DNA from: Nocardia aurantiaca
GTDB lineage: Bacteria; Actinomycetota; Actinomycetes; Mycobacteriales; Mycobacteriaceae
Direction: 5' to 3'
DNA length: 64,000 nucleotides
NCBI RefSeq assembly: GCF_009708175.1
Contig: NZ_WMBB01000005.1
Span: forward strand, 62,001-126,000
The position numbers and the translations under genes are program-made. The notes below the pieces were generated by a model. The model made no database searches. It was not told the DNA's origin and saw nothing but the letters and a program-made list of their open reading frames with translations. Of this stretch, positions 19,442 to 29,766 are shown piece after piece; position 1 is the stretch's first letter, and each line of letters begins with the position of its first letter.

Positions 19442-20481
19442 ACATCGAAATCGAAGCCCTGCGCGCGATTGTCGCCGACAAGGGGATCTCGATGGAGACG
19501 GTGATCTCCGCGATCGAGTCCGCCTTGCTCACCGCCTACCGGCACACCGAGGGCCACCAGCCCAACGCCCGCATCGACATCAATCAGAAGACGGGTGTCG
19601 TGCGGGTGATGGCCCGCGAACTCGACGCCGACGGGAACGTCATCTCCGAATGGGACGACACCCCCGAAGGTTTCGGCCGCATCGCCGCCACCACCGCCCG
19701 CCAGGTCGTCCTGCAGCGGCTGCGCGACGCCGAGAACGAGAAGTCCTTCGGCGAATTCTCCACCCACGAGGGCGACATCGTCGGCGGTGTGGTGCAGCGC
19801 GACGCCCGGATGAACGCCCGCGGCACCGTCGTGGTCCGCATCGGTTCGGAAGCCCATGGCGCCGAAGGTGTCATCCCGCCCGCCGAGCAGGTGCCGGGCG
19901 AGACCTACGAACACGGCGACCGCATCAAGTGCTACGTGGTCGGCGTCTCCCGCGGCCCGCGCGGCCCGCAGATCACCCTCTCGCGCACCCACCCGAACCT
20001 GGTGCGCCGCCTGTTCGCGCTGGAGGTCCCCGAGATCGCCGACGGCTCGGTGGAGATCGTGGCCGTGGCCCGCGAGGCCGGGCACCGCTCCAAGATCGCG
20101 GTGCGCTCCACGGTCCCCGGCGTCAACGCCAAGGGCGCCTGTATCGGCCCGATGGGCCAGCGGGTGCGCAATGTGATGAGCGAGCTGGCCGGCGAGAAGA
20201 TCGACATCATCGACTACGCCGAGGACCCCGCCGCCTTCGTCGGGAATGCGCTGTCCCCCTCGAAGGTTGTATCCGTAACGATCGTGGACCCCGAAGCCCG
20301 CGCCGCGCGGGTGGTGGTTCCGGACTTCCAGCTCTCGCTCGCCATCGGCAAGGAGGGCCAGAACGCCCGACTGGCGGCCCGGCTCACCGGCTGGCGGATC
20401 GACATTCGCTCCGATGCGGCCCCCGATGTACAGGGCGGTGTCCGGCCGGCGGCGGCCGCGGGTGGGTCCGATCGCGCGTGA
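19438..20481 (+). CDS. nusA: Transcription termination/antitermination protein NusA
   Basis: 347 residues, the actinobacterial length without the C-terminal repeats of E. coli NusA. Order: N-terminal RNA-polymerase-binding domain (1-105), S1 domain ([12 protein letters not shown] onward), KH1 ([21 protein letters not shown]) and KH2 ([21 protein letters not shown]). NusA binds RNAP and nascent RNA, adjusting pausing and termination and supporting rRNA synthesis. Coupled to rimP by ATGA overlap. Confidence 0.97.
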   Translation: MNIEIEALRAIVADKGISMETVISAIESALLTAYRHTEGHQPNARIDINQKTGVVRVMARELDADGNVISEWDDTPEGFGRIAATTARQVVLQRLRDAENEKSFGEFSTHEGDIVGGVVQRDARMNARGTVVVRIGSEAHGAEGVIPPAEQVPGETYEHGDRIKCYVVGVSRGPRGPQITLSRTHPNLVRRLFALEVPEIADGSVEIVAVAREAGHRSKIAVRSTVPGVNAKGACIGPMGQRVRNVMSELAGEKIDIIDYAEDPAAFVGNALSPSKVVSVTIVDPEARAARVVVPDFQLSLAIGKEGQNARLAARLTGWRIDIRSDAAPDVQGGVRPAAAAGGSDRA

Positions 20482-20607
20482 GGCGGCCGCTCACCGGGGT
20501 TGATCGTGCCGGATCGATCGGGTCCGGCCGGTCCCGAGATTTGTGAAACAGACCCCTGGGATGACAGGTTGGTAACTTCCAAGGGGTACGGATGCGGAGA
20601 TCGGGAC

Positions 20608-20964
20608 GTGACAGCGGTAGAGTGGACGCAGGCTCAGCGCGAGTCTTCGGCTTCTCTGCGCGCCGAGCGGGTGTCAGCAAGATCAACACCCGTCCGGACC
20701 TGCATCGGATGTCGCAGACGCGAGCTGGCCGCCGATCTGATGCGGGTCGTGGCGCAAGGGACTGCCCCCGGTGGGCAGGACATTGCGGTCATTCCGGATC
20801 CGCGGCGCAGACTTCCCGGAAGGGGTGCGTGGTTGCACCCCTCTTCGGCTTGTCTGAGCCAAGCAGTTCGGCGCCGAGCATTCGGCAGAGCACTACGAGT
20901 GTCCGGACATCTGGATATCTCAGCCCTGGAGCATTACGTAGAGAACAGGCACGAGCACTCATGA
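20608..20964 (+). CDS. ylxR: YlxR-family (DUF448) RNA-binding protein
   Basis: 118 residues from GTG 20608. The DUF448 core [19 protein letters not shown] is followed by [16 protein letters not shown] and RAFGRALR, the basic RNA-binding face; the CIGCR motif is diagnostic. Known members bind RNA or act with RNase P. It sits between nusA and infB, its standard place. The start is not fixed by a ribosome site; a GTG just before the core is an alternative. Equivalent to Rv2840c. Confidence 0.88.
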   Translation: MTAVEWTQAQRESSASLRAERVSARSTPVRTCIGCRRRELAADLMRVVAQGTAPGGQDIAVIPDPRRRLPGRGAWLHPSSACLSQAVRRRAFGRALRVSGHLDISALEHYVENRHEHS

Positions 20965-21072
20965 GCAAACCGTGAAGTCCCAGAAATGATCGGCCTTCGA
21001 AATTAGTCGAGGTCGTGCGGGCGTCCCGTCGTGAAACGGGCTGTCGCGCTCGACCTCTGAGTGAGGAGAGCA

Positions 21073-24000
21073 GTGGCAGGCAAGGCCCGCGTGCACGAGT
21101 TGGCGAAAGAACTCGGTGTCACGAGCAAAGAACTACTCGCGCGGCTCAAGGAGCAGGGCGAGTTCGTGAAGTCGGCGAGCTCGACGGTGGAAGCACCCGT
21201 CGCGCGCCGGCTTCGGGAGTCGCTCGCACCCAAGAGCGCCCCGTCCAATGGGACCGCCAAGCCGGCGGCCCCCAAGCCCAGCGGTGACGGTGCCGCGCGT
21301 CCGGCCGCCAAGCCGGCCACCCCGGGTGCGTCCGGTCCCCGGCCCGGTCCGCGTCCGACGCCGCAGGCCCCGGCCCCCGCGCCGCAGGCTCCGGCCGCAC
21401 AGGTCGCTCCGGCTGCCCGCGCCGAGACCCCCGCGTCTCCGGCTACGGCGGCTCGCCCGGCCCCCGGTCCCAAGCCCGCCGCTCGCGAAAACGCTGCTCC
21501 GGCAGCGGCTTCCGCGTCGGCTACCCCGTCGGCTCCGGCTCCGCAGGCCCAGCGTCCGAACGCGCCGCGTCCGGGTGCTCCGGCCCCGCGTCCGGCGCAG
21601 GCGGGCAATGCCCCGGCGCAGCAGGGCACCCCGCGTCCGGGCGGACCCAAGCCGGGTCCGAAGCCGCCGCGGGTCGGTAACAACCCCTTCTCCTCGGCTC
21701 CGGAGCGTCCGGCGCCGCGTCCGGCTCCCCGTCCGGGTCCGGCCCAGGGTGGCCCGCGTCCCGGTCCGCAACAGGGCGGCCCGCGTCCGGGTCCGGCCCA
21801 GGGTGGCCCACGTCCCGGTCCGCAGGGCGCTCCCCGTCCGGGTCCGGCCCAGGGCGGCCCGCGTCCCGGTCCGCAGGGCGGCCCGCGTCCCGGCCCGGGT
21901 CAGGGTGGCCCGCGTCCGGCCGCCGGCCAAGGTGGCGGTCCCCGTCCGGGTGGCCCGCGTCCGAGCCCCGGCTCGATGCCGCCTCGGCCCAACCCGGGTG
22001 CCATGCCCGCTCGCGCTCAGCGTCCGGCCGGTCCGGGTGGCGCAGGCCGTCCGCCGCGTCCGGGTGGTCCGGGCGGTGCGGGTGCCGGTCGTCCCGGCGG
22101 CGGTGGCGGCGGCTACCGCGGTGGCGGCGCTCCCGGTGGTGGCCAGGGTGCCGGCGCCGGTGCCGGTGCCGGTGCACCGGGTGGTTTCCGCGGTCGCCCC
22201 GGTGGTGGCGGCGGTGGCCGTCCCGGTTCCGGTGGCGGTCGCGGCGGTGCCGCGGGTGCCTTCGGACGTCCGGGTGGCGCTCCCCGCAAGGGTCGCAAGT
22301 CGAAGCGGGCCAAGCGCGCCGAGTACGAGAACCAGCAGGCGCCCATCGCCGGTGGCGTGCGGCTGCCGCGCGGTAACGGCGAGGTCGTTCGCCTCGCTCG
22401 CGGCGCGTCGCTGTCGGACTTCGCCGAGAAGATCGGTGCCAACCCGGCCTCGCTGGTGCAGGCGTTGTTCAACCTCGGCGAGATGGTCACCGCTACCCAG
22501 TCGGTGAACGAGGAGACCCTCGAGCTGCTGGGTTCGGAGATGAACTACGTCGTGAACGTGGTCTCTCCGGAGGACGAGGACCGCGAGTTGCTCGCCAACT
22601 TCGACCTCACCTATGGCGAGGACGCCGGCGATGAGGGCGACCTGCAGGTCCGTCCTCCGGTGGTGACCGTCATGGGCCACGTCGACCACGGTAAGACCCG
22701 ACTGCTGGACACCATCCGCAAGGCCAACGTCCGCGAGGGCGAGGCCGGCGGCATCACCCAGCACATCGGCGCCTACCAGGTCGAGGCCGAGGTGAATGGC
22801 GACGAGCGTCTGATCACCTTCATCGACACCCCCGGTCACGAGGCGTTCACCGCCATGCGTGCCCGTGGTGCGAAGGCGACCGACATCGCGATCCTGGTCG
22901 TGGCCGCCGACGACGGCGTCATGCCGCAGACGGTGGAGGCCATCAACCACGCCCAGGCCGCGGACGTGCCGATCGTGGTGGCGGTCAACAAGATCGACAA
23001 GGAAGGCGCGAACCCGCAGAAGATCCGCCAGCAGCTGACCGAATACGGTCTGGTGGCCGAGGAATACGGTGGCGACACCATGTTCGTCGACATCTCCGCC
23101 AAGCAGGGCACGAACATCGAGCAGCTGCTCGAGGCCGTCGTCCTGACCGCGGACGCTGCCCTGGATCTGCGGGCGAACCCGGACATGGACGCGCAGGGTG
23201 TGGCCATCGAAGCCCACCTCGACCGCGGTCGCGGCCCGGTGGCCACCGTCCTCATCCAGCGCGGCACGCTGCGCGTCGGTGACTCGATCGTGGCGGGCGA
23301 CGCCTACGGTCGTGTGCGCCGCATGGTCGACGAGCACGGCGACGATGTCGAGGCGGCGCTGCCGTCGCGGCCCGTCCAGGTCATCGGTTTCACCTCGGTG
23401 CCGGGCGCGGGTGACAACCTGCTCGTGGTCGAGGAAGACCGCATCGCGCGTCAGATCGCCGACCGCCGCAACGCTCGCAAGCGCAACGCCCTGGCCGCGC
23501 GCAGCCGCAAGCGGATCTCCCTGGAAGATCTGGATGCCGCTCTGAAGGAGACCTCGGAGCTGAACCTGATCCTCAAGGGCGACAACTCCGGTACCGTCGA
23601 GGCCCTCGAAGAGGCGCTGCTCGGTATCGATGTCGGCGACGAGGTGCGACTGCGCGTCATCGACCGCGGTGTCGGTGGCGTCACCGAGACCAACGTCAAC
23701 CTGGCGTCGGCGTCGAACGCGATCATCATCGGGTTCAACGTCCGGGCCGAGGGCAAGGCGACCGAGCTGGCGAACCGCGAAGGCGTGGACATTCGCTACT
23801 ACTCGGTCATCTACCAGGCCATCGACGAGATCGAGAAGGCCCTCAAGGGTCTGCTCAAGCCGATCTACGAGGAGCACGAGCTGGGCCGGGCGGAGATCCG
23901 CCAGATCTTCCGCTCTTCCAAGTTCGGCAATATCGCCGGTTGCATGGTGCTCTCGGGCATCGTCAAGCGGAATGCCAAGGCGCGCCTGCTCCGCGACAAC

Positions 24001-24162
24001 ATGGTGGTCGCCGAGACCACCATCCAGTCGCTGCGTCGCGAGAAGGACGACGTGACCGAGGTCCGCGAGGGCTACGAATGCGGTCTGACCGTCGGCTTCA
24101 ACGACATCAAGGACGGCGACATCATCGAGGCCTACGAGCTGCGGGAGAAGCCGCGCGACTAG
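21073..24162 (+). CDS. infB: Translation initiation factor IF-2
   Basis: 1029 residues from the GTG at 21073, preceded by GAGGAG. N-terminal IF2N domain ([20 protein letters not shown]), then a very long Pro/Gly/Arg/Ala linker (about residues 55-410), a second IF2N region ([20 protein letters not shown]), the GTPase domain with GHVDHGKT near residue 535, [10 protein letters not shown], and NKID, then domains II-IV ending [17 protein letters not shown]. It places initiator tRNA on the 30S subunit and promotes subunit joining. Confidence 0.97.
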   Translation: MAGKARVHELAKELGVTSKELLARLKEQGEFVKSASSTVEAPVARRLRESLAPKSAPSNGTAKPAAPKPSGDGAARPAAKPATPGASGPRPGPRPTPQAPAPAPQAPAAQVAPAARAETPASPATAARPAPGPKPAARENAAPAAASASATPSAPAPQAQRPNAPRPGAPAPRPAQAGNAPAQQGTPRPGGPKPGPKPPRVGNNPFSSAPERPAPRPAPRPGPAQGGPRPGPQQGGPRPGPAQGGPRPGPQGAPRPGPAQGGPRPGPQGGPRPGPGQGGPRPAAGQGGGPRPGGPRPSPGSMPPRPNPGAMPARAQRPAGPGGAGRPPRPGGPGGAGAGRPGGGGGGYRGGGAPGGGQGAGAGAGAGAPGGFRGRPGGGGGGRPGSGGGRGGAAGAFGRPGGAPRKGRKSKRAKRAEYENQQAPIAGGVRLPRGNGEVVRLARGASLSDFAEKIGANPASLVQALFNLGEMVTATQSVNEETLELLGSEMNYVVNVVSPEDEDRELLANFDLTYGEDAGDEGDLQVRPPVVTVMGHVDHGKTRLLDTIRKANVREGEAGGITQHIGAYQVEAEVNGDERLITFIDTPGHEAFTAMRARGAKATDIAILVVAADDGVMPQTVEAINHAQAADVPIVVAVNKIDKEGANPQKIRQQLTEYGLVAEEYGGDTMFVDISAKQGTNIEQLLEAVVLTADAALDLRANPDMDAQGVAIEAHLDRGRGPVATVLIQRGTLRVGDSIVAGDAYGRVRRMVDEHGDDVEAALPSRPVQVIGFTSVPGAGDNLLVVEEDRIARQIADRRNARKRNALAARSRKRISLEDLDAALKETSELNLILKGDNSGTVEALEEALLGIDVGDEVRLRVIDRGVGGVTETNVNLASASNAIIIGFNVRAEGKATELANREGVDIRYYSVIYQAIDEIEKALKGLLKPIYEEHELGRAEIRQIFRSSKFGNIAGCMVLSGIVKRNAKARLLRDNMVVAETTIQSLRREKDDVTEVREGYECGLTVGFNDIKDGDIIEAYELREKPRD
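21690..22290 (+). repeat. Low-complexity coding repeats in infB linker
   Basis: Tandem, imperfect units of about 30-36 bases encode [17 protein letters not shown] peptides, followed by Gly-rich [15 protein letters not shown] runs. No shift or stop interrupts them. The unit number is likely to vary between strains. Confidence 0.85.
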
Positions 24163-24177
24163 GAGGCAGTACACGAT

Positions 24178-24203
24178 CCCGCCGGGCCTTCGGGTCCGGC
24201 GGG
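24178..24203 (+). terminator. UUCG-capped hairpin after infB
   Basis: CCCGCCGGGCC (24178-24188), loop TTCG, GGTCCGGCGGG (24193-24203): 11 pairs with one G-U, then GTGGTGCCCCTTTTCC. It lies 15 bases past the infB stop and before ylxP, so it may end or attenuate the operon there. Confidence 0.8.
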
Positions 24204-24260
24204 GTGGTGCCCCTTTTCCTTTCCGGGTAACCATGCGCGCATTCCCCGGGGCGCGTTCAT

Positions 24261-24563
24261 ATGACTGAAAAGATGTTCTTCGGAGCGCTCGAGTTCGATA
24301 TCTTGCTCGGTGATGTGCATTCACTGAAAGAGAAGCGCTCTGTCATCCGCCCTATCCTCGCGGACCTGAAGAGGTTCGGCGTGAGTGTCACCGAGGGCGG
24401 AGATCATGACCGGTATCGGCGGGCATTGCTCGGTGTGGCAATGGTCAGCTACGGCATGAATCACCTGACCGAGGTGCTGGACAAGTGTGAACGGCACGTC
24501 GCCAATCGTCCGGAGCTACAGTTGCTGGCGGTACGCCGCCGCATCTTCGGACCCGAAGACTAG
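24261..24563 (+). CDS. ylxP: YlxP-like DUF503 protein
   Basis: 100 residues, full length for DUF503. LEFDILLGDVHSLKEKRSVIRPIL is the family signature, and the end (RHVANRPELQLLAVRRRIFG) fits. DUF503 proteins lie between infB and rbfA in many Gram-positives and are thought to work with ribosome assembly; the molecular role is not known. The infB hairpin precedes it, so its expression may be lower or separate. Confidence 0.9.
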   Translation: MTEKMFFGALEFDILLGDVHSLKEKRSVIRPILADLKRFGVSVTEGGDHDRYRRALLGVAMVSYGMNHLTEVLDKCERHVANRPELQLLAVRRRIFGPED

Positions 24564-24620
24564 ACAGGCGCGGGGAGAGACAGAGGGCTCCTCCGCCAGG
24601 AGAAGTGAGGAGGGCTCGGC

Positions 24621-25073
24621 ATGGCTGATCAGGCCCGAGCACGCCGACTCGCGAAGCGCATCTCGTCGATCGTGGCCACCGCGATCGAATACGAGATCAA
24701 GGATCCGCGACTGCGGTTCGTCACCATCACCGACGCCAAGGTGACCGGCGACCTACGCGAGGCGACCATCTACTACACCGTCATGGGCGAAACCATCGAC
24801 GCCGAACCCGATTACGCGGAGGCCGCGGCCGGTTTGAAGAAGGCCGCCGGCATTCTGCGCTCCAAGGTCGGCGCGGGCACCGGGGTGAAGTTCACCCCGA
24901 CCCTGGCGTTCACGCTGGACACCGTGCCGAACGCGGCTCGCGAGATGGAAGAGCTGTTGGCCAAGGCCCGCGCGAGTGACGCGCGCGTGGCCCAGGTGGC
25001 TGTCGGCGCGAGCTACGCCGGCGACGCGGACCCGTACAGGAGCGACGAGGACGACGAAGACGACGAAGCCTGA
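24621..25073 (+). CDS. rbfA: 30S ribosome-binding factor RbfA
   Basis: 150 residues. [25 protein letters not shown] and [23 protein letters not shown] form the KH-like RbfA fold; [22 protein letters not shown] continues the family pattern. RbfA matures the 5' end of 16S rRNA, notably in the cold. The acidic tail (DEDDEDDEA) is an actinobacterial extension. Good ribosome site GAAGTGAGGAGGG before the ATG. The next gene starts 7 bases on. Confidence 0.95.
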   Translation: MADQARARRLAKRISSIVATAIEYEIKDPRLRFVTITDAKVTGDLREATIYYTVMGETIDAEPDYAEAAAGLKKAAGILRSKVGAGTGVKFTPTLAFTLDTVPNAAREMEELLAKARASDARVAQVAVGASYAGDADPYRSDEDDEDDEA

Positions 25074-25079
25074 CACGCC

Positions 25080-26066
25080 GTGCCTCCCGTCGATGTCACC
25101 CCTGCCGTCGAGGTTCTCGATGCCGCGAAATCGGTGACGATTCTCTGCCACGTCCAGCCCGATGCCGATACCGTCGGCAGCGGGCTGGCCTTGGCGCAGG
25201 TGCTGCGTCGACGCGGGGTTCCGGTCGTCGTCTCCTTCGCCGAACCGGCCGAGCTGCCGGCCTCCATGCGCTCGCTGCCCGGCACCGACCTGCTGGTCGC
25301 TGCCGATCGGGTGCCGCGCGAGGTGGATGTGCTGGTCACGGTGGACTGCGGCAGCGCCGGTCGACTCGGTGCACTGCGTGACCGATTGGCCGGTGCCGCA
25401 ACCACTCTGGTGATCGACCACCACAGCTCGAACACCCGCTTCGGCGCGGTCAATGTCGTCGACGAGGCCGCCGAATCCACCGCGGGCGTCATCGCCCGCA
25501 TCCTCGACGCGTGGTCCGAGCCCATCGACCGCGATATCGCGCACTGCCTCTACGCCGGATTGGTCACCGACACCGGCTCTTTCAAATGGCCGCGCGCTGG
25601 TTCCCATACTCTCGCCGAACGACTCCTGGCGACCGGCATCGACGGCGCGGCCATCACCCGCACCCTCATGGACACCCACCCCTTCGCGTGGCTGCCCATG
25701 CTGTCCCGAGTTCTGGCCTCGGCCCAGTTGATCCCCGACGCCGCCGCCGGTGCGGGCCTGGTCTACGTCGTGGTCCGCCGCCAGGACATCGAATCCGTCC
25801 GCTCCGAAGAGGTCGAATCCGTCATCGACATCGTTCGCACCACCGCCGAAGCCCAGGTCGCCGCCGTCTTCAAGGAAGCCCGCACGGACCCCGACCACTG
25901 GACGGTCTCGCTGCGTTCCCACGCCGATACCGACGGCTCGCCCGGCCTGGACGTCGCCCGGATCGCCATCGCCCTCGGCGGCGGCGGACACCGCTACGCC
26001 GCAGGGTATTCCACCACCGGCACCGCACCGGAGCTCCTCGCCGACCTTCTGCGCGAACTCGGCTGA
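25080..26066 (+). CDS. nrnA: DHH/DHHA1 phosphoesterase (NrnA-like nanoRNase/pAp phosphatase)
   Basis: 328 residues. Motif I is HVQPDADTVGSGLALAQVL, motif III VTVDCGSAGRLG, the DHH motif is LVIDHHSSNTRFG, and the C-terminal DHHA1 domain has GGGGHRYAAGYS. These Mn-dependent enzymes degrade short oligonucleotides and 3'-phosphoadenosine 5'-phosphate; the M. tuberculosis counterpart Rv2837c also cleaves c-di-AMP. Starts at a GTG 7 bases after rbfA. Standard member of this operon. Confidence 0.93.
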   Translation: MPPVDVTPAVEVLDAAKSVTILCHVQPDADTVGSGLALAQVLRRRGVPVVVSFAEPAELPASMRSLPGTDLLVAADRVPREVDVLVTVDCGSAGRLGALRDRLAGAATTLVIDHHSSNTRFGAVNVVDEAAESTAGVIARILDAWSEPIDRDIAHCLYAGLVTDTGSFKWPRAGSHTLAERLLATGIDGAAITRTLMDTHPFAWLPMLSRVLASAQLIPDAAAGAGLVYVVVRRQDIESVRSEEVESVIDIVRTTAEAQVAAVFKEARTDPDHWTVSLRSHADTDGSPGLDVARIAIALGGGGHRYAAGYSTTGTAPELLADLLRELG

Positions 26067-26176
26067 TCCGGCGGCGTCGACGACCGGATTCCGGCGGGCG
26101 GTTTCCGGAGTTCGTGCGCGGGTGGCCAGACGTGCGTTCGAGCGGGTGCGCCGATCGAGTGTGAGATGGTTGGCGG

Positions 26177-27574
26177 GTGAGCTGTACCGAGGTGTTCGAC
26201 GGGGCAGGGGAGGAACCCGGGTCTTCGGCGGCCGCGCGTGGGGCGCAGGCCGCGGGGGCGGGGCCGCGGCGGATTCTGGGGATCGCGGTGCCGACGCTCG
26301 GGGTGCTGGTCGCGGAACCGGTCTATCTGCTGTTCGACATGGCGGTTGTGGGGCGGTTGGGCGCGTTGGCGCTGGCCGGACTGGCGGTGGGCGGTTTGAT
26401 TCTGGCGCAGGTCAGTTCGCAGCTGACGTTCTTGAGCTATGGGACGACGGCTCGGGCCGCGCGGCGGCACGGGGCGGGGGATGTGCGGGGGGCGGTGATC
26501 GAAGGGGCGCAGGCCAGTTGGCTCGCGGTGGGGGTGGGGTCGACGATCGTGCTGGTGGTGCAGGTGTTCGCGGGGCCGATCACCCGGGCCATCGCGGGTG
26601 GGGGTGACATCGCGTCGGCGGCGGAGTCCTGGGTGCGGATCGCCTTGTTCGGGGTGCCGTTGATTCTGTTGTCGATGGCGGGGAACGGGTGGATGCGCGG
26701 GGTGCAGCAGACCCGGCGGCCGCTGGCCTATGTGCTGGCGGGGCTGGTGATTTCGGCGATCCTGTGCCCGACGCTGGTGCATGGGCTGCTGGGTGCGCCG
26801 CGGATGGAGCTGGCGGGGTCGGCGGTCGCGAATCTGATGGGGCAGTTGGTTTCCGGCGGATTGTTCGTGCGGGCGCTGCGGCGGGCGCAGGCGCCGCTCG
26901 CGCCGCACCTCACGATCATGAGGGCGCAGTTGGTGCTGGGCCGGGATCTGATCGTGCGGAGCTTGGCGTTCCAGGCGTCGTTCGTGTCGGCGGCGGCGGT
27001 GGCCTCGCGGTTCGGGGCGGCCTCGGTGGCCGCGCATCAGCTGGTGTTGCAGATCTGGAATTTCCTGGCGCTGACGCTGGATTCGCTGGCCATCGCGGCG
27101 CAGACCCTGGTGGGCGCGGCGCTCGGGGCCGGAAACGCGCGCGGCGCTCAGGGTTTGGCGCGGCGGATCACCGGTTGGTCGACGGTGTTCGCGGTGGTGC
27201 TGGCGGCCGTTTTCGCGGCCGGATACGCGGTGATCCCGCGACTGTTCACCGAGGATCCGTCGGTGCTCGATCGCACGCACGTGGTCTGGTGGTTCTTCGT
27301 CGCCATGATCCCGGTGGCGGGCGTGGTGTTCGCGCTCGACGGCGTGCTGCTGGGCGCGGGTGACGCGGCGTTCCTGCGCAATGCCACGCTGGGGTCGGCG
27401 CTGCTGGGGTTCCTGCCGATGATCTGGTTGTCGCTGGCCTTCGATTGGGGGATCGGCGGAATCTGGACCGGCCTGGTCGCTTTCATGCTGCTGCGTGTGG
27501 TCGCGGTCGGCTGGCGGGCGCTGTCGGGACGGTGGGCGCGGGTCGGGGCGGAGGTGCCGGGACGACTGTCGTGA
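26177..27574 (+). CDS. dinF: MATE-family efflux transporter (DinF-like)
   Basis: 465 residues with two bundles of six membrane helices. ILGIAVPTLGVLVAEPVYLLFD at helix 1, GNGWMRGVQQTRRPLAYVLAG in the middle and the second-half start (AFQASFVSAAAVASRFGAASVAAHQ) follow the MATE pattern. It exchanges organic cations or drugs for H+ or Na+. Gene order rbfA-nrnA-dinF equals M. tuberculosis Rv2838c-Rv2836c. Codon use is unusually G-rich (GCGGGG strings) compared with nrnA. Start at a GTG, 110 bases after nrnA. Confidence 0.93.
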   Translation: MSCTEVFDGAGEEPGSSAAARGAQAAGAGPRRILGIAVPTLGVLVAEPVYLLFDMAVVGRLGALALAGLAVGGLILAQVSSQLTFLSYGTTARAARRHGAGDVRGAVIEGAQASWLAVGVGSTIVLVVQVFAGPITRAIAGGGDIASAAESWVRIALFGVPLILLSMAGNGWMRGVQQTRRPLAYVLAGLVISAILCPTLVHGLLGAPRMELAGSAVANLMGQLVSGGLFVRALRRAQAPLAPHLTIMRAQLVLGRDLIVRSLAFQASFVSAAAVASRFGAASVAAHQLVLQIWNFLALTLDSLAIAAQTLVGAALGAGNARGAQGLARRITGWSTVFAVVLAAVFAAGYAVIPRLFTEDPSVLDRTHVVWWFFVAMIPVAGVVFALDGVLLGAGDAAFLRNATLGSALLGFLPMIWLSLAFDWGIGGIWTGLVAFMLLRVVAVGWRALSGRWARVGAEVPGRLS

Positions 27575-27595
27575 CCCGTCCCGGCGGTCGCGGAA

Positions 27596-28741
27596 TCAGT
27601 CGGTGGAGCCGTTCGCCTGCGCGGCGGCCCGCCTTTCGAGGTTCTCGGCGACCTCCGCCTGCCAGTTCTCATTGGCGTGGGTGGTGTCGACCTCGTATTC
27701 GAAACGGTCGGTCATCTCCGGTTTCACATCGGCGACGTCGACATAGAACTGTTCGTACCAGCGCCGGTGCTGATAGACCGGCCCGTCCTCCTGAGTGAGC
27801 AGTGGATTGTCGATGCGGGTCTTGTGTTTCCAGATCTCCACGTCCTGCAGGAAGCCGACGCCGAAGCTCTTGCCGAATGCCTTGGCCAGTTTCTCGGACT
27901 TCTCCGGCGGCAGGCCCTTGATGCGCTGCACGCTCACACCCCATTGCAGGACGAAGGAATTGTGCGTCACCGGGTAGTGGCAGTTGATGAGCACCACCTC
28001 CACGGTATTGTCGCCGAAGTCGTTGTGCAGGTAGTTGATCATGTACGACGGCCCGAAATATGAAGCCTCCGAACGCAATAGCGACATCTCCTGCGAGTAG
28101 TTCGACGTCGTGTGCACGTCCGGCCGCCCCTTGGAGTGCAGGAACTGCGTGGCGACGTGCCCCTCGAACACATTCTTGAAGTACACCGGGTACGCGTGGT
28201 GAATGTAGAAGAAGTGCGCCATATCGACGTTGTTGTCGATGATTTCGCGGCAGTGCGAGCCCTCGATGAGCAGGCTGTTCCAGTCCCAGTCGCTCCACTC
28301 GCCGGTGCCGATGCCCGTGATGTGCGGAATGGCGACCTCGGGCGGCGGCGGATTGCCCTCCGGGTCGTTCCACACGAAGAACTGCCCGTTCTCCTCGCAG
28401 GTGGTCCAGGATTTGGTGCGCGCCAAGGGCGGAACGCGGCGCGCGTAGGGAATGGCGGCGCATTTGCCGTCGCCGCGCCAGCGCCAATCGTGGAAGGGAC
28501 AGGCGATGTTGTCGTCCTTGACGCTGCCGTAGGACAGATCCGCGCCCATGTGCCGGCAGTAGCCGTCCAGGGCGTGCAGTTCGCCCTTGCTGTCGGACCA
28601 GATCACCAGCTTGGTGCCGAAGGCGTCGACCGAGTGCGGTTTTCCGTCGCGGAAGCTTTCCGCGAGCCCGAGGCAGTGCCAGCCCCGGGCGAATCGCGTC
28701 ATCGGTTCGCCGACATCGATACTGCGATAGTGCTGACTCAT
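27596..28741 (-). CDS. kshA: Rieske oxygenase, 3-ketosteroid 9-alpha-hydroxylase (KshA)-like
   Basis: 381 residues. The Rieske [2Fe-2S] ligands are CRHMGA and CPFHDW (about residues 67-90). The catalytic iron site is IIDNNVDMAHFFYIHHAYP (about 175-195) with the 2-His-1-Asp pattern. FVWNDPEGNPPPPEV and the whole length match KshA, which with reductase KshB opens steroid ring B at C9. No KshB or other sterol genes lie nearby; only a broken SDR gene is upstream, so substrate range is inferred from family. Confidence 0.9.
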   Translation of the reverse strand: MSQHYRSIDVGEPMTRFARGWHCLGLAESFRDGKPHSVDAFGTKLVIWSDSKGELHALDGYCRHMGADLSYGSVKDDNIACPFHDWRWRGDGKCAAIPYARRVPPLARTKSWTTCEENGQFFVWNDPEGNPPPPEVAIPHITGIGTGEWSDWDWNSLLIEGSHCREIIDNNVDMAHFFYIHHAYPVYFKNVFEGHVATQFLHSKGRPDVHTTSNYSQEMSLLRSEASYFGPSYMINYLHNDFGDNTVEVVLINCHYPVTHNSFVLQWGVSVQRIKGLPPEKSEKLAKAFGKSFGVGFLQDVEIWKHKTRIDNPLLTQEDGPVYQHRRWYEQFYVDVADVKPEMTDRFEYEVDTTHANENWQAEVAENLERRAAAQANGSTD

Positions 28742-28850
28742 GTGTGCCTCCGCGTTCGATTATCAGGGTCATCACATCGGGCGGGAGCCGATTGAGACCG
28801 ATGATGCGGCGCGGAATTGACGTCCACGACCTGGCGTCAGGCGGTGTCGG

Positions 28851-29150
28851 TCATTCGGCGAAGTCGGGGCCGACCACGATGCCGGTGTGGTCGAACGTGA
28901 AGTCGAGCCGCCGGTGCTCGGTCACGGCGCGCTCCACCAGGTCGGCCGGCGTCTCGTGATCGGTCACGTCGGCGACCAGGGCGGCGAGGTCCCGGCGCTG
29001 CTCGCGGCGGGCGAGTCCTGGCCCGTCACCTCGCGATCGACGGCGTAGACGCGCGGGCCCGCTGCGGCGGCCGGGTCACGAGCGCCCTCCCCATGCCCGA
29101 GGCGGCGCCCGTGACGATCGCGGTGGCGGCGGAACAGGTTACGAGCCCGA
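28851..29150 (-). pseudogene. Broken short-chain dehydrogenase (N-terminal half)
   Basis: Reading the minus strand, ATAIVTGAASGMGRAL (the SDR NAD-binding Gly motif) is followed by a frame change to RVYAVDRE, then another to ALVADVTDHETPADLVERAVTEH, RRLDFTFDHTGIVVGPDFAE and a stop at 28851-28853. These pieces line up in order with an SDR from the cofactor loop to the NNAG motif (here DHTG), so it has two frameshifts and has lost the catalytic half. It lies just upstream of kshA in the same direction, perhaps a former operon partner. Confidence 0.78.
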
Positions 29151-29214
29151 GGACGAGCACTTGTGAATACCGGAACAAGCGTCAGTTTCTCGGGCGATGC
29201 CGGATCGGGGCGGT

Positions 29215-29730
29215 TCAGGCCCTGCGATACCGGCGCACAACGACTTTGGCGGGCCGGATGGAGCGATCCCCTATGGACAGTCCCGGCTGGATGACCGACT
29301 CCACGGTCCGGTCCGCGGTCGGATCGTCGGTGGCGGTGAGCTCGGCGGCCTCCATGGTCTCCGGATCGAAGGCCGTGCCCCGGAACGGTGTCACCAGCTC
29401 GCCGCCCCGCTCGGCCAGCATGCGCTCGACCCGGCGGCTCATGGCCTCGAAGCCCTGCCGATCCGGCTCCGAGTTCGAGGTGGAGGCGAAGGTCTGCGCC
29501 AGGCCGTGCAGGGCGAACAGATCGCGGATCAGGGGCGCGTCGGCCTCGGCCCGCTCGTCCTGGATCTTCAGCTTCGCCGCGTCGGCGAGTCGTTCGATGG
29601 TGGCGGCCTGCCGGGCGATGACGCGCGCGAGGTCGTCGATGCGTTCGGTGATGCGGTCGAGTGTCGCCGCGGGCGCGTCGGTCATGGCGGGCACCTCGTG
29701 GAGCGTGGCCGCCGGGGCTGGATCGGTCAT
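29215..29730 (-). CDS. GrpE-like nucleotide exchange factor
   Basis: 171 residues from the ATG at 29730. The N-terminal half is a long amphipathic helix (TERIDDLARVIARQAATIERLAD); the C-terminal half has the GrpE-type beta domain (FALHGLAQTFA, DRQGFEAMSRRVERMLAERG, ... RTVESVIQPGLSIGDRSIRPAKVVVRRY). It is clearly divergent from housekeeping GrpE. Divergent from, and 49 bases away from, the Hsp70-like start, so both are probably made together and it releases ADP from that partner (inference). In-frame starts at 29685 and 29781 also exist. Confidence 0.8.
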   Translation of the reverse strand: MTDPAPAATLHEVPAMTDAPAATLDRITERIDDLARVIARQAATIERLADAAKLKIQDERAEADAPLIRDLFALHGLAQTFASTSNSEPDRQGFEAMSRRVERMLAERGGELVTPFRGTAFDPETMEAAELTATDDPTADRTVESVIQPGLSIGDRSIRPAKVVVRRYRRA

Positions 29731-29736
29731 GCTCGA

Positions 29737-29742
29737 ACGATA
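29737..29742 (-). promoter_or_regulatory. -10 box TATCGT of grpE-like gene (leaderless)
   Basis: On the minus strand TATCGT, 6 bases TCGAGC, then ATG at 29730. It fixes the start and implies a leaderless transcript overlapping the hsp70-like promoter region. Confidence 0.5.
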
Positions 29743-29766
29743 GACCCGGCAGTCGGCTACGGCTGC

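Noticed and set aside
21133..24324. 1063-residue open frame opposite infB
   Set aside because: Shadow frame caused by GC-rich coding; infB has all IF-2 motifs and the reverse frame has no domain.
28742..28850. KstR-type operator upstream of kshA
   Set aside because: No sequence fitting the known KstR palindrome was found in the kshA upstream region.
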